This document shows positions 41,123-49,434 of a stretch of DNA of 64,000 bases, piece after piece. Each line of letters opens with the position of its first letter. Within the stretch, counting starts at the first letter, position 1. The stretch spans positions 2,136,628-2,200,627 of the forward strand of contig NZ_CM001439.1 of assembly GCF_000244955.1 (NCBI RefSeq). Direction: 5' to 3'. The translations under genes were made by a program, and so were the position numbers. Under the pieces are notes generated by a model that had not been told where the DNA came from, searched no databases, and saw only the letters and a list, made by a program, of their open reading frames with translations. The DNA is from Saccharomonospora marina XMU15. GTDB taxonomy: Bacteria > Actinomycetota > Actinomycetes > Mycobacteriales > Pseudonocardiaceae.

Positions 41123-41572
41123 GTGGCTGATCAGGCTCGCGCACGGAGGCTGGCCAAGCGGATCGCGCAGATCGTGGCGTCCGCACTGGAGCACGAGGTG
41201 AAGGATCCTCGGCTGGGCAACGTCACGATCACCGATGCGAAGATCACCGGCGACCTGCGGGATGCGACCGTGTACTACACGGTGTTGGGCGAGACTCTCG
41301 ACACGCCGCCGGACTTCGCGGGTGCCGCGGCGGCGCTGGAGTCGGCCCGTGGGGTGTTGCGTACGAAGGTCGGCCAGGGCACGGGTGTGCGATACACCCC
41401 GACGTTGACGTTCGTCGCCGACAACCTTCCCAGTGACGCCAGGCATATCGACGACCTGCTCGCCAAGGCGCGGGAGGCCGACGCGGAGATCGCTCGACAG
41501 GCCACCGGCGCCAAGCCGGCGGGTGAGGCCGATCCCTACCGCCCACCTCGGGAGCAGGAGTCCGAGACCTAG
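41123..41572 (+). CDS. rbfA: Ribosome-binding factor A
   Basis: A 149-residue RbfA with the KH-like fold: [40 protein letters not shown], then [11 protein letters not shown] and [13 protein letters not shown]. It acts in late maturation of 16S rRNA 5' end processing. The GTG at 41123 follows AGGGGG; an in-frame codon at 41099 would overlap that ribosome site. C-terminal 25 residues are a polar tail. After it, the nrnA gene expected in actinobacteria is missing. Confidence 0.93.
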   Translation: MADQARARRLAKRIAQIVASALEHEVKDPRLGNVTITDAKITGDLRDATVYYTVLGETLDTPPDFAGAAAALESARGVLRTKVGQGTGVRYTPTLTFVADNLPSDARHIDDLLAKAREADAEIARQATGAKPAGEADPYRPPREQESET

Positions 41573-41583
41573 GAAGCCCAGGG

Positions 41584-41802
41584 TTGAAGGTGCGCCATCG
41601 TCGACTCATGTTGACTCTCCCGTTGGCTTCGCTGCTTGGCGTGCTGCGGCGGCGGGCTCGGTGGGAACGCAACCGGAAGCTGCTCGCCGGAATCGAACGG
41701 GACCTGGCCGAGGGCGGGCCTGCGGGTGAGGACGCACCCGACGCCGCGGCGGTGCTGGATCGTGGTGGAGCGGCAGCGCGGGCAGTGGGTCGGACACCGT
41801 GA
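41584..41802 (+). CDS. Possible small protein after rbfA
   Basis: An open frame of 72 codons beginning with TTG at 41584 or ATG at 41608 (MLTLPLASLLGVLRRRARWE). The first part is hydrophobic, the rest charged. It has no recognisable family and only a weak ribosome site. It may be a real short membrane-associated peptide or a remnant in the place where nrnA would be expected. Confidence 0.25.
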   Translation: MKVRHRRLMLTLPLASLLGVLRRRARWERNRKLLAGIERDLAEGGPAGEDAPDAAAVLDRGGAAARAVGRTP

Positions 41803-41864
41803 CGGAGCGTTGTCGCGTGGAACTGGTCACGGCCAACCACGGCTAGCCGACGCGCCGGGACCGG

Positions 41865-42899
41865 CTATTTGGTCGCGACCAGCACGTCACGGACGATGGC
41901 CTGATCCACCCGGTGCGCGAGTTCCTCGTACGGCCCACCCTCGCGCGGTGTGAGCCCCGCGCCGGTGAGGATCTCGACCAGTTCGTGCCGTTTGACCACG
42001 TAGGTGTTCCACGAGACGGCCAGTGCCCCACCGTTGCGCAGCACCCTTGCCCACGTGGGCACCGCGGCCGCGAGCAGGTCACGGGGACTTCTCGACAATG
42101 CCGAATCCTGCGTGCGGCTACCGTGCTGCACGCCGTAAGGCGCGTCGGTCACGATCACGTCCACCGACCCGTGCTTGACCAGCTCGTCGGTGTGCAGCGT
42201 GTCGCAGTTGAAGTAGGTGAGATCGCGCGTGTCGCCCGCCCGGTATCGTTCCTTGGTGGCGGCGTACTCGATCTCCAGCCGCTGTCCCAACCGGACCTTG
42301 TTCCGCCGCAACATGCCCGCCTGCGCGGAGTGCTTGATCCGCTTCGTGCGCAACCACGTCTTGATGAAGTGTTGGTAGGCGTCGAAGTCCTTGCCGTCCA
42401 GCTCCAGCCCGGTCGCGTCGAAGCCGTACATCATCGCCTGGTTCAGCGTGGTTCCCCTACCGCACAACGGGTCCAGCACGTGCAGTCCCCGGTCCAGCAA
42501 CGCGGCGGGCCGGTCGGTGGTGAGTACAGCGAGGTTCAGCACGAGCTTGGTGAACAGCTCGTTGGTCTTGCCCGGGTACTTCTGGATCGTCAGCAGGTCG
42601 GAGTCGAACTCCGCCACCGGCGCCATGGCCAGCGGTCGCAGCAGCTCACCGCTGAACTCGAACAACGCGTAGGCGGAGGACAGATTCGACAGGTACGCCA
42701 CGTCGGTGTCGGTCAGCGGGGCGGCGGTGCCGAATGTGACGTAGTCGACGCCGCCGATGGTCGTGGTCGCCGACTCACCGACCTTCGTGGACAGGACGGT
42801 GTCGCCGAACACGGCGAGTTCGGCGCGCAGCAGCCGACGTGAGGTGTCGGTGTAGACGCGGTTGGCCGACGGCAGGATGAGGATGGCGTACTCGGGCAT
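41865..42899 (-). CDS. TRM11-like SAM-dependent RNA/DNA methyltransferase
   Basis: A 344-residue methyltransferase of the TRM-G10/TRM11 type. The SAM site is LDPLCGRGTTLNQAMMYGFD and the catalytic motif is VIVTDAPYGVQ (a DxPY form). The N-terminal 150 residues (MPEYAILILPSANRVYTDTS) have no THUMP domain that I can see. Relatives methylate guanine N2 in tRNA; DNA methylation is an alternative because the DxPY motif is shared. It interrupts the plus-strand translation block and lies where nrnA would be expected. Only 50 bp separate it from the divergent MATE gene. Confidence 0.75.
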   Translation of the reverse strand: MPEYAILILPSANRVYTDTSRRLLRAELAVFGDTVLSTKVGESATTTIGGVDYVTFGTAAPLTDTDVAYLSNLSSAYALFEFSGELLRPLAMAPVAEFDSDLLTIQKYPGKTNELFTKLVLNLAVLTTDRPAALLDRGLHVLDPLCGRGTTLNQAMMYGFDATGLELDGKDFDAYQHFIKTWLRTKRIKHSAQAGMLRRNKVRLGQRLEIEYAATKERYRAGDTRDLTYFNCDTLHTDELVKHGSVDVIVTDAPYGVQHGSRTQDSALSRSPRDLLAAAVPTWARVLRNGGALAVSWNTYVVKRHELVEILTGAGLTPREGGPYEELAHRVDQAIVRDVLVATK

Positions 42900-42937
42900 C
42901 GAACGTGAGCGTAGCCGAGGTCGTCGGACACCCCGGC

Positions 42938-42943
42938 TACGCT
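42938..42943 (+). promoter_or_regulatory. -10 box for a leaderless transcript
   Basis: TACGCT ends 6 nt before the GTG at 42950 of the MATE transporter gene, the same distance as at truB, ribF and the class V aminotransferase gene. No ribosome site is present. Confidence 0.5.
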
Positions 42944-42949
42944 CGGCGC

Positions 42950-44269
42950 GTGAGCGACACGGTTGAGCACGAGCGGGTTCCCGCCCGCCGGGTGCTGGGG
43001 CTGGCGGTACCCGCGCTGGGTGTGCTTGCGGCCGAGCCGCTCTACGTGCTCGTCGACACGGCCGTGGTCGGTCACCTCGGCGCGCTGCCGCTGGCGGGGC
43101 TCGCACTCGGGGGCACGCTGCTGTCGCTGGTGTCCACCCAGTTGACGTTCCTGTCCTACGGCACAACCGCGCGAACGGCACGGTTGCACGGCGCGGGCAG
43201 GCGCGCCGAAGCTGTCGGCGAGGGTGTGCAGGCCACCTGGCTGGCCTTCGCGGTGGGACTCGTCGTGCTCGTCGCGGGTCAGTTGCTCGCCGAACCGGTG
43301 GCGCGCGCGATGTCCGGCGACCCCGCGATCACCGAGCGGGCGGTCTCCTGGCTGCGAATCGCCCTGTTCGGCGCGCCGCTCATCCTCGTCACGATGGCGG
43401 GCAACGGCTGGATGCGTGGCGTACAGGACGCGGTGCGGCCGTTGCGGTACGTGCTCGCCGGAAACGCGTTGTCGGCGGTGCTCAGCCCGGTGCTGGTGTA
43501 CCCGGCGGGGCTGGGCCTGGAGGGTTCCGCGGTCGCCAACGTCGCGGCGCAGGCGGTAGCGGGCGGGCTGTACCTTCGGGCGCTGGCCAAGCAGCGGGTG
43601 GGCCTGGCGCCCCGGCCGCGGGTGATGTGGGCCCAGCTTCGGCTCGGCCGCGATCTGGTGCTGCGAAGTCTGGCGTTTCAGGCGTGCTTCGTCTCGGCGG
43701 CGGCAGTGGCCGCCCGCACCTCCACCGAGGCGGTCGCCGCACACCAGGTGGTACTGCAGCTCTGGACGTTCCTTTCGCTGGTGCTGGACTCGGTGGCGAT
43801 CGCCGCGCAGTCTCTGGTCGGGGCGGCGCTCGGCGCCGGGTCGCGTCGACAGGCGCGAGGGATCGCCAACCAGATAACCCGGTACGGGCTGGCGCTGGGA
43901 GTCGTGCTCGCCGTGGTGTTCGCCGCCCTTTCGCAGACGTTGCCGCACGCCTTCACCTCCGACGCGGGTGTGCTCGCCGAAATCCCCAACGCCTGGTGGT
44001 TCTTCGTTGCCCTGCAGCCGGTCGCCGGGGTGGTGTTCGCGCTCGACGGCGTGCTGCTCGGGGCCGCCGACGCGAGCTTCCTGCGCAACGCGACGGTGGG
44101 CAGCGCCGTGCTCGGGTTCCTGCCGATGGTCTGGGCATCGCTGGTCTTCGGCTGGGGGCTCGCGGGTATCTGGACCGGGTTGGCGCTGTTCATGGTGCTT
44201 CGGCTGGTCTTCGTCGTGGCGCGGTGGCGCTCCGGCCACTGGGCCGTCGTCGGCGCCGTCCGCGCGTGA
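42950..44269 (+). CDS. dinF: MATE-family efflux transporter, DinF type
   Basis: A 439-residue membrane protein with twelve predicted helices in two six-helix halves (LGLAVPALGVLAAEPLYVLV, VDTAVVGHLGALPLAG; VLRSLAFQACFVSAAAVAAR; LDSVAIAAQSLVGAALGAGS). It belongs to the DinF branch of MATE proteins that export toxic compounds with Na+ or H+ counterflow. In mycobacteria dinF also lies downstream of rbfA. GTG at 42950 is chosen because of the -10 box just before; GTG 42905 would add fifteen non-conserved residues. Confidence 0.88.
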   Translation: MSDTVEHERVPARRVLGLAVPALGVLAAEPLYVLVDTAVVGHLGALPLAGLALGGTLLSLVSTQLTFLSYGTTARTARLHGAGRRAEAVGEGVQATWLAFAVGLVVLVAGQLLAEPVARAMSGDPAITERAVSWLRIALFGAPLILVTMAGNGWMRGVQDAVRPLRYVLAGNALSAVLSPVLVYPAGLGLEGSAVANVAAQAVAGGLYLRALAKQRVGLAPRPRVMWAQLRLGRDLVLRSLAFQACFVSAAAVAARTSTEAVAAHQVVLQLWTFLSLVLDSVAIAAQSLVGAALGAGSRRQARGIANQITRYGLALGVVLAVVFAALSQTLPHAFTSDAGVLAEIPNAWWFFVALQPVAGVVFALDGVLLGAADASFLRNATVGSAVLGFLPMVWASLVFGWGLAGIWTGLALFMVLRLVFVVARWRSGHWAVVGAVRA

Positions 44270-44414
44270 CGGCACGGTCGCGGCGCGGGTGTGGGCAATG
44301 ACACGGCGTCGTTGGGTATGGCTCAGCGGCCGTCCGGCGATAACTCCATTGGGGGTCGGCAACGCGGGCGTCCCCCGCAGTACGCCGTTCACATCCGTCA
44401 GTGAAGGGAGACCC

Positions 44415-45752
44415 TTGCCGACCCGGCCCACGCAGGCCGCGCGAGCCAGTGCGCGGTCGTGGCTGATCTGGTTGACCGCCGCCTTCGTCTACGTTCTCGC
44501 CGTCTTTCACCGCACCTCGCTCGGCGTCGCGGGCCTCGACGCCGCCGAGCGCTTCGGTGTCGGCGCCGCCGCGCTGAGCATGTTCACCGTGCTGCAGGTC
44601 GGCGTGTACGCCGCCATGCAGATCCCCACCGGGGTGCTCGTCGACCGATTCGGGCCCCGCAACGTGCTCACGGCCGCGTTGCTGTTCCTGGGGCTGGGGC
44701 AAGTCCTGCTCGCCGTGGCGCAGACCTACTCGCTGGGGCTGGTGGCTCGCGGCGTGCTCGGGCTGGGTGACGCGCTGACCTTCGTCTCCGTGCTGCGACT
44801 GGCGGCCAATCACTTCCCCGGCAGGCAGTACATGCTCGTGACCGCCCTGACCGGGGCGCTCGGGTTCGCGGGCAACCTCGCCGCGACGCTGCCGTTGACC
44901 CTGCTGCTGGCCGGGCCGGGCTGGCTACCGACGTTCCTGGGGGCCGGGCTGGTGACGGTCCTGTTCGCGAGCGTGGTCCGCTGGCGGGTGAGCGACACAC
45001 CGGCTGCCAAAACGGTGGAGTCACAGGCCGCCTCGCTGCGGGAGGTGGGCAGGCAGGTGCGCGCCGCGATGCGCGTGCCCGGCACCAGGCTCGCGTTCTG
45101 GACTCACTTCTCGGCGCCGTTCAGCCAGAACGTGATGGTGCTGCTGTGGGGAGTGCCGTTCCTGGTCGAGGGTCAGGGGTACGCCCCGACCACCGCCAGT
45201 TCGCTGCTCATGGTCTTCGTGGTCGGCGCCATGGTGGGCGCTCCGCTGATCGGTGGTTTCGTCGGGCGACGGCCGGAGGCGCGGATGCCGCTGGTGGTCA
45301 GCTACCTCGCCGCGACCGCGGCGACCTGGGCGGTGGTGCTCAGCTGGCCGGGCCAGGTGCCGGTGGCCGTGCTGGTCACCGCATTCGCCGTGCTGTCACT
45401 GGGCGGGCCGATCTCCACGATCGGGTTCGCACTGGCACGGGACTACAACCCGCTTCCGAGGGTCGGCACCGCGACCGGTGTCGTCAACGTCGGCGGCTTC
45501 GTCGCCACCACCGTGGTCGCGTTGCTCATCGGCGTGTTGCTGCAACTGTCCGGCGGCGACTTCCGGGTCGCGCTGCTTTCGGTGGTCGGCGTGCTGGTGT
45601 TCGGTTCCTGGCGGATGGCGGTGTGGTGGCTGCGGGCCAGGGCCGAGGTGTTCGCGGCCGTCGAGCGCGGCGAATCGGTGCCGGTGCGGTTGCGCAGGCA
45701 CAGCTGGGACCGCCGCCACGAGGAGCGTGAGCGGGTGCCTGCCGTGGCGTGA
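44415..45752 (+). CDS. Major facilitator superfamily transporter
   Basis: A 445-residue MFS protein with twelve helices. Loop 2-3 carries the MFS signature GVLVDRFGPRNVLTAALLFL, and IGGFVGRRPEARMPLVVSYL is the matching loop of the second half. The TTG at 44415 is chosen for the AAGGGAG ribosome site 6 bp before it; the frame stays open upstream without a credible start. The C-terminus is a charged tail (RRHSWDRRHEERERVPAVA). Substrate unknown; it is not adjacent to a pathway that would point to one. Confidence 0.82.
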   Translation: MPTRPTQAARASARSWLIWLTAAFVYVLAVFHRTSLGVAGLDAAERFGVGAAALSMFTVLQVGVYAAMQIPTGVLVDRFGPRNVLTAALLFLGLGQVLLAVAQTYSLGLVARGVLGLGDALTFVSVLRLAANHFPGRQYMLVTALTGALGFAGNLAATLPLTLLLAGPGWLPTFLGAGLVTVLFASVVRWRVSDTPAAKTVESQAASLREVGRQVRAAMRVPGTRLAFWTHFSAPFSQNVMVLLWGVPFLVEGQGYAPTTASSLLMVFVVGAMVGAPLIGGFVGRRPEARMPLVVSYLAATAATWAVVLSWPGQVPVAVLVTAFAVLSLGGPISTIGFALARDYNPLPRVGTATGVVNVGGFVATTVVALLIGVLLQLSGGDFRVALLSVVGVLVFGSWRMAVWWLRARAEVFAAVERGESVPVRLRRHSWDRRHEERERVPAVA

Positions 45753-45763
45753 TCGAACACCGC

Positions 45764-45769
45764 TACGCT
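45764..45769 (+). promoter_or_regulatory. -10 box for leaderless truB
   Basis: TACGCT ends 6 nt before the truB GTG at 45776, with no ribosome site between. Confidence 0.5.
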
Positions 45770-45775
45770 GCGGCC

Positions 45776-46696
45776 GTGCCACGCCCCAACCCTTCCGGCC
45801 GACGGCCGTCGCGGCCCGCGCCGCCACCCGGCCTGCTCATCGTCGACAAACCGGGTGGGATGACGTCGCACGACGTGGTTGCCAGGGCCCGGCGTGCGAT
45901 GGGCACGCGCAAGGTCGGCCATGCCGGAACGCTGGACCCGATGGCCACGGGGGTGCTGGTGCTGGGAATCGAGCGGGCCACCAAACTGCTCGGGCACCTG
46001 GCGCTGGATCGCAAGACCTACCTGGCGACGATCCGGCTCGGTGCCTCGACCACCACCGACGACGCCGAGGGCGAGGTGGTCTCGCGCGCCGATCCCTCGG
46101 TGGTGGCCGATGCGGACATCGAGGCCGCGATCGCCGCGCTGACCGGCGACATCCAGCAGGTCCCCAGCGCGGTCAGCGCCGTCAAGGTGGGCGGCAAACG
46201 GGCCTACGCCAGAGTGCGGGCGGGTGAGCAGGTGGACCTGCCGCCCCGCCCGGTGACCGTGTACCGGTTCGACCTGCTTGCCACGCGAAGGGAGGAGCCG
46301 GGCGAGGTCGACCTCGACGTCATGATCGACTGTTCGTCCGGCACCTATGTCAGGGCGTTGGCCAGGGACCTGGGTGGGGCGCTCGGCGTGGGTGGTCATC
46401 TCGTCGCACTGCGCCGCACCACGGTGGGGCCTTTCACACTCGCCTCGGCACGCACCCTCGACGACGTCGAACGCGAGCCGGGGCTGTCGCTGAGCCTCGA
46501 CGAAGCGGTCGCGGCGGCCTTCCCACGCCGTGACGTCGATGCGGGCGAGGCCGCCGCGGTACGGCACGGCCAGCGGCTGCCCACGGCCGGGATACGGGGA
46601 ACCTACGGGGTGTTCGACCCGCAGGGTCATGCGCTCGCCCTCGCCACCGACACGCGCGAAGGCGCCCGCCCGGTGGTCGTGCTCGCACCTGCCTGA
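45776..46696 (+). CDS. truB: tRNA pseudouridine(55) synthase TruB
   Basis: A 306-residue TruB. The N-terminal block GLLIVDKPGGMTSHDVVARA and the catalytic GHAGTLDPMATGVLVLGIER with nucleophile Asp54 are present, followed by KTYLATIRLGASTTTDDAEG and CSSGTYVRALARDLG. It makes pseudouridine 55 in the T loop of tRNAs. The GTG at 45776 is the likely start; a -10 box lies just before. A 22-residue Pro/Arg-rich N-terminal extension is normal in actinobacteria. ribF follows after 48 bp. Confidence 0.93.
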   Translation: MPRPNPSGRRPSRPAPPPGLLIVDKPGGMTSHDVVARARRAMGTRKVGHAGTLDPMATGVLVLGIERATKLLGHLALDRKTYLATIRLGASTTTDDAEGEVVSRADPSVVADADIEAAIAALTGDIQQVPSAVSAVKVGGKRAYARVRAGEQVDLPPRPVTVYRFDLLATRREEPGEVDLDVMIDCSSGTYVRALARDLGGALGVGGHLVALRRTTVGPFTLASARTLDDVEREPGLSLSLDEAVAAAFPRRDVDAGEAAAVRHGQRLPTAGIRGTYGVFDPQGHALALATDTREGARPVVVLAPA

Positions 46697-46732
46697 GTGA
46701 CCCTGTCGTCCCGGCGCCGCGTGGCCGGCGGC

Positions 46733-46738
46733 TAGGCT
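46733..46738 (+). promoter_or_regulatory. -10 box for leaderless ribF
   Basis: TAGGCT ends 6 nt before the ribF GTG at 46745, with no ribosome site. Confidence 0.5.
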
Positions 46739-46744
46739 CCAGGT

Positions 46745-47698
46745 GTGCAGCGTTGGCGTGGTTTGGCGGATCTGCCGGGTGGCTGGGGCCGGTGCGTCGT
46801 CACGATCGGGATCTTCGACGGGGTGCATCGCGGGCACCAGGCTCTGATCAACGAAACGGTGGAAACCGCCCGCGATCGCGGGTTGCCCAGTGTGGTGCTG
46901 ACCTTCGATCCACATCCCTCCGAGGTACTGCGGCCAGGCACGCATCCCGCCCAACTGACCACGCTGCGGCGCAAGGCGGAGTTGATCGAGCAGTTGGGCG
47001 TCGACGTGTTCGCCGTGCTGCCGTTCACGTTGGAGCTGTCCAGGCTGACGCCGGACGAGTTCGTGCACCAGATCCTCGTCGACCGGCTGCACGCCGCCAC
47101 GGTGATCGTGGGGGAGAACTTCACCTTCGGTCACAAGGCCGAGGGCAACGTCGAGACGCTGCGCGCGCTTGGCAAGCGCTTCGGGTTCACCGCGCACGCC
47201 TCGAAACTGCAAGGCCGCACCCTGCCCGGTGAGAAGGACAACGGTGAGATCACCTTCTCCTCCACCTACGTGCGCTCCTGCATCGACGCAGGCGATGTCG
47301 CGGCCGCCGCGGAGGCACTTGGCCGCCCGCACCGGCTGGAGGGCATCGTTGTCCGCGGCGATGGACGCGGGCACGACCTCGGCTATCCCACGGCGAACCT
47401 GTCGACACCCCGATTCGCGGCCGTGCCCGCGGACGGCATCTACAGTTGCTGGTTCGTGCGAGACGGCAGCAGGCTGCCCGCCGCGGTCTCGGTCGGCACC
47501 AACCCCACCTTCTCCGGCAAGGAGCGCACGGTCGAGGCCTTCGTCCTCGACGTGGCGGAGGACTTCTACGGCCAGCAGGTCGGGCTCGACTTCGTCGCAC
47601 GGTTGCGCGGCCAGGTCCGGTTCGACACACCCCAGGCGTTGGTTGAGCAGATCGCCGAAGACGTGACGCGGACAAGGGACGTGCTGGGCCTGCGCTGA
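46745..47698 (+). CDS. ribF: Bifunctional riboflavin kinase/FMN adenylyltransferase RibF
   Basis: A 317-residue RibF. The FAD synthetase half has VVTIGIFDGVHRGHQALINE and GENFTFGHKAEGN; the riboflavin kinase half has RVEGIVVRGDGRGHDLGYPTANL-like sequence (here LEGIVVRGDGRGHDLGYPTA) and VSVGTNPTF. It makes FMN and FAD from riboflavin. The start GTG at 46745 fits the family N-terminus MQRWRGL. Position between truB and rpsO is conserved in actinobacteria. Confidence 0.93.
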   Translation: MQRWRGLADLPGGWGRCVVTIGIFDGVHRGHQALINETVETARDRGLPSVVLTFDPHPSEVLRPGTHPAQLTTLRRKAELIEQLGVDVFAVLPFTLELSRLTPDEFVHQILVDRLHAATVIVGENFTFGHKAEGNVETLRALGKRFGFTAHASKLQGRTLPGEKDNGEITFSSTYVRSCIDAGDVAAAAEALGRPHRLEGIVVRGDGRGHDLGYPTANLSTPRFAAVPADGIYSCWFVRDGSRLPAAVSVGTNPTFSGKERTVEAFVLDVAEDFYGQQVGLDFVARLRGQVRFDTPQALVEQIAEDVTRTRDVLGLR

Positions 47699-47828
47699 GC
47701 GATACGGGTGCGATTGCGAACGCCTCGGTAGTTCCGGCCCGCGCGCGGACCCCCGACTGGCAAGATGCAGACACTGGGCCGCCTGCCCGGCGCGCCGCCG
47801 TCGCCATCGAGGGGAACAGGGCTTTGCC

Positions 47829-48305
47829 GTGGAGGACCACAAGATCGTCCAGCGGAACATCGCGCTGCAGCGGGAGTGGTACGGGGAACCACTCGGCGAC
47901 CGCGTTCGGCGCCTGGTGGTGGCCTTCGACGTGTCGCAGGCATACCTCGCCGAGGTGCTGGGTATCAGTGCCCCGATGCTGAGTCAGGTGATGAGCGGGC
48001 GGCGGGCCAAGATCGGCAACCCGGTGGTGCTCGCGCGGCTCATCATGCTCGAACGCAAGGTGCTGACTCCGGAGGTCGCCGCGGGCAGCAAGGAGGCGAT
48101 CCGCGCCGCACTGGAGGACGTCAGGACGGCGAGACCCACCGTGAGCAGCGACAACATCCCCGTCGGGACCGCCGACGACCAGGCGGTGCTCGCGGCGCTG
48201 CGGGAGATCGCAGAGGAGGAGAACCTGGTGCAGGCCGCCGAACGGCTCGACGCGGACTTCCCCGCGATCGCGGACGTGCTGCGCAGGGCGGGCAAGGGCG
48301 GCTGA
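47829..48305 (+). CDS. XRE-type helix-turn-helix protein
   Basis: A 158-residue protein. Residues about 30-65 form an XRE helix-turn-helix (VAFDVSQAYLAEVLGISAPM, LSQVMSGRRAKIGNPVVLAR). The C-terminal part is acidic and helical (DDQAVLAALREIAEEENLVQ, AAERLDADFPAIADVLRRAG). GTG start at 47829. It sits between ribF and thpR; in Saccharopolyspora and Amycolatopsis-like genomes such a small DNA-binding protein is often here. The next gene begins 4 bp after its stop. Target unknown. Confidence 0.75.
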   Translation: MEDHKIVQRNIALQREWYGEPLGDRVRRLVVAFDVSQAYLAEVLGISAPMLSQVMSGRRAKIGNPVVLARLIMLERKVLTPEVAAGSKEAIRAALEDVRTARPTVSSDNIPVGTADDQAVLAALREIAEEENLVQAAERLDADFPAIADVLRRAGKGG

Positions 48306-48309
48306 GGCC

Positions 48310-48837
48310 GTGCCCGAGCCGACCGCGCGGCTGTTCAGCGCGTTGCTGCTGCCCGAGGAGGTGGCCACGTCGTTGCGGTGCGAGTTGAGCGACCGCGGCG
48401 GTCTGCGCGCCGAGCAGGGGTTGCGCTGGATGCCGGTCGAGCAGTGGCACATCACGCTGGGCTTCTACGGCCTCGACGACCCGGGGCAGCGAGCGGAATG
48501 GCTGCGGCGCAGGCTGGCGGACAGCCTGTCGGCGACGCTTCACATCGACGGTAGCGGCACCTTCCGCGGGGTACTCTGGAGTCAGGTACACGGCATCGGT
48601 CTTGCCGAACTGGCCGCGGCGGTCAGGCCCGACGGAGATGATCGCGATTTCCGGGCACACCTGACGCTCGCGAGGGGGCCACACCAGCTCGCGCTGGAGC
48701 GGTGGCGACGGCGGTTCGCCTGCTACCGGAGCCCGGAGTGGACCGCGACCGAAGTCGTACTGATGCGCAGTGACCTCGACGAGCGAGGGTCGGGCTACTC
48801 GGTGGTGGAGCGGTTCCCGCTGGGTTCACGCGGCTGA
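48310..48837 (+). CDS. thpR: RNA 2',3'-cyclic phosphodiesterase ThpR
   Basis: A 175-residue 2H phosphoesterase. The two catalytic HxT motifs are His47-Ile-Thr49 in QWHITLGFYG and His117-Leu-Thr119 in FRAHLTLARG, at the normal spacing. N-terminal RLFSALLLPEEVATSL is the family start. ThpR opens 2',3'-cyclic phosphates at RNA ends. It starts 4 bp after the HTH gene stop, so the two are co-transcribed. GTG start. Confidence 0.85.
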   Translation: MPEPTARLFSALLLPEEVATSLRCELSDRGGLRAEQGLRWMPVEQWHITLGFYGLDDPGQRAEWLRRRLADSLSATLHIDGSGTFRGVLWSQVHGIGLAELAAAVRPDGDDRDFRAHLTLARGPHQLALERWRRRFACYRSPEWTATEVVLMRSDLDERGSGYSVVERFPLGSRG

Positions 48838-48941
48838 GCCCGAAGGCCTGCTGATACCCTCGGATGTCAGAGTCCGGCTGCGGTCCGTGGCGGCCGAGAC
48901 CATATGTCACAACACGGCACACAACCCGAGGAGAAGAGCGA

Positions 48942-49211
48942 GTGGCGCTGTCCACCGAGGAGAAGAAGTCGATCCTGTCCGAGTACGGACTCCACGACTC
49001 CGACACCGGATCGCCCGAGGCGCAGGTGGCCCTGCTGACCAAGCGGATCATCGGCCTCACCGAGCACCTCAAGGTGCACAAGCACGACCACCACTCCCGT
49101 CGCGGTCTGTTGCTGCTGGTCGGCCGACGTCGCCGACTGCTCAACTACGTGATGAAGGTGGACGTCGAGCGGTACCGTTCGCTGATCCAGCGACTCGGCC
49201 TCCGCCGATGA
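48942..49211 (+). CDS. rpsO: 30S ribosomal protein S15
   Basis: An 89-residue S15 of full length: [72 protein letters not shown] start at 48942 with GAGGAGAAG upstream. S15 binds 16S rRNA helix 22 and commonly controls its own mRNA. A very stable hairpin follows the stop. Confidence 0.95.
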   Translation: MALSTEEKKSILSEYGLHDSDTGSPEAQVALLTKRIIGLTEHLKVHKHDHHSRRGLLLLVGRRRRLLNYVMKVDVERYRSLIQRLGLRR

Positions 49212-49218
49212 CAGGCTC

Positions 49219-49256
49219 CGAGGGGGAGTGACCCACAGGGGTCGCTCCCCCTCGGC
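49219..49256 (+). terminator. 17-bp hairpin after rpsO
   Basis: CCGAGGGGGAGTGACCC (49219-49235) pairs with GGGTCGCTCCCCCTCGG (49240-49256) across a 4-nt loop; one pair is G-U. No T-run. It probably ends part of the rpsO transcripts and may stabilise their 3' end or be an RNase III site before pnp. Confidence 0.75.
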
Positions 49257-49363
49257 ACAAGAAGGCACGCACAGGGCCGGCGCTAGCAACGCGCGAGGAC
49301 GCCCAAGCCGGTCCTCGGTAGTGGCTCCCGGGACAGTCCCCGAGAGCTTCGATCGATGACCGG

Positions 49364-49421
49364 CCTCGTACCTCGAGCGTGCCCCCGAGGGCGGGGGATG
49401 CGCGGCCCGAGAAGTACGAGG
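49364..49421 (+). promoter_or_regulatory. Structured pnp leader that can cover the ribosome site
   Basis: CCTCGTAC (49364-49371) is the exact complement of GTACGAGG (49414-49421), and the latter includes part of the GAGGAG ribosome site of pnp. The enclosed 42 nt contain a second stem (CCCCC-GAGGGC-GGGGG). Closing the outer stem would hide the ribosome site. pnp leaders are known targets of autoregulation by RNase III and PNPase in other bacteria. Confidence 0.45.
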
Positions 49422-49434
49422 AGAAACTGAATTC

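Noticed and set aside
38369-41446. Open frame of 1025 codons on the minus strand across infB-rbfA
   Set aside because: It is antisense to infB, DUF503 and rbfA, its composition (His, Arg, Asp, Val-rich) is the mirror of GC-rich coding DNA, and it has no recognisable domain.
45443-47860. Open frame of 805 codons on the minus strand across truB and ribF
   Set aside because: Antisense to two certain housekeeping genes; no family signature.
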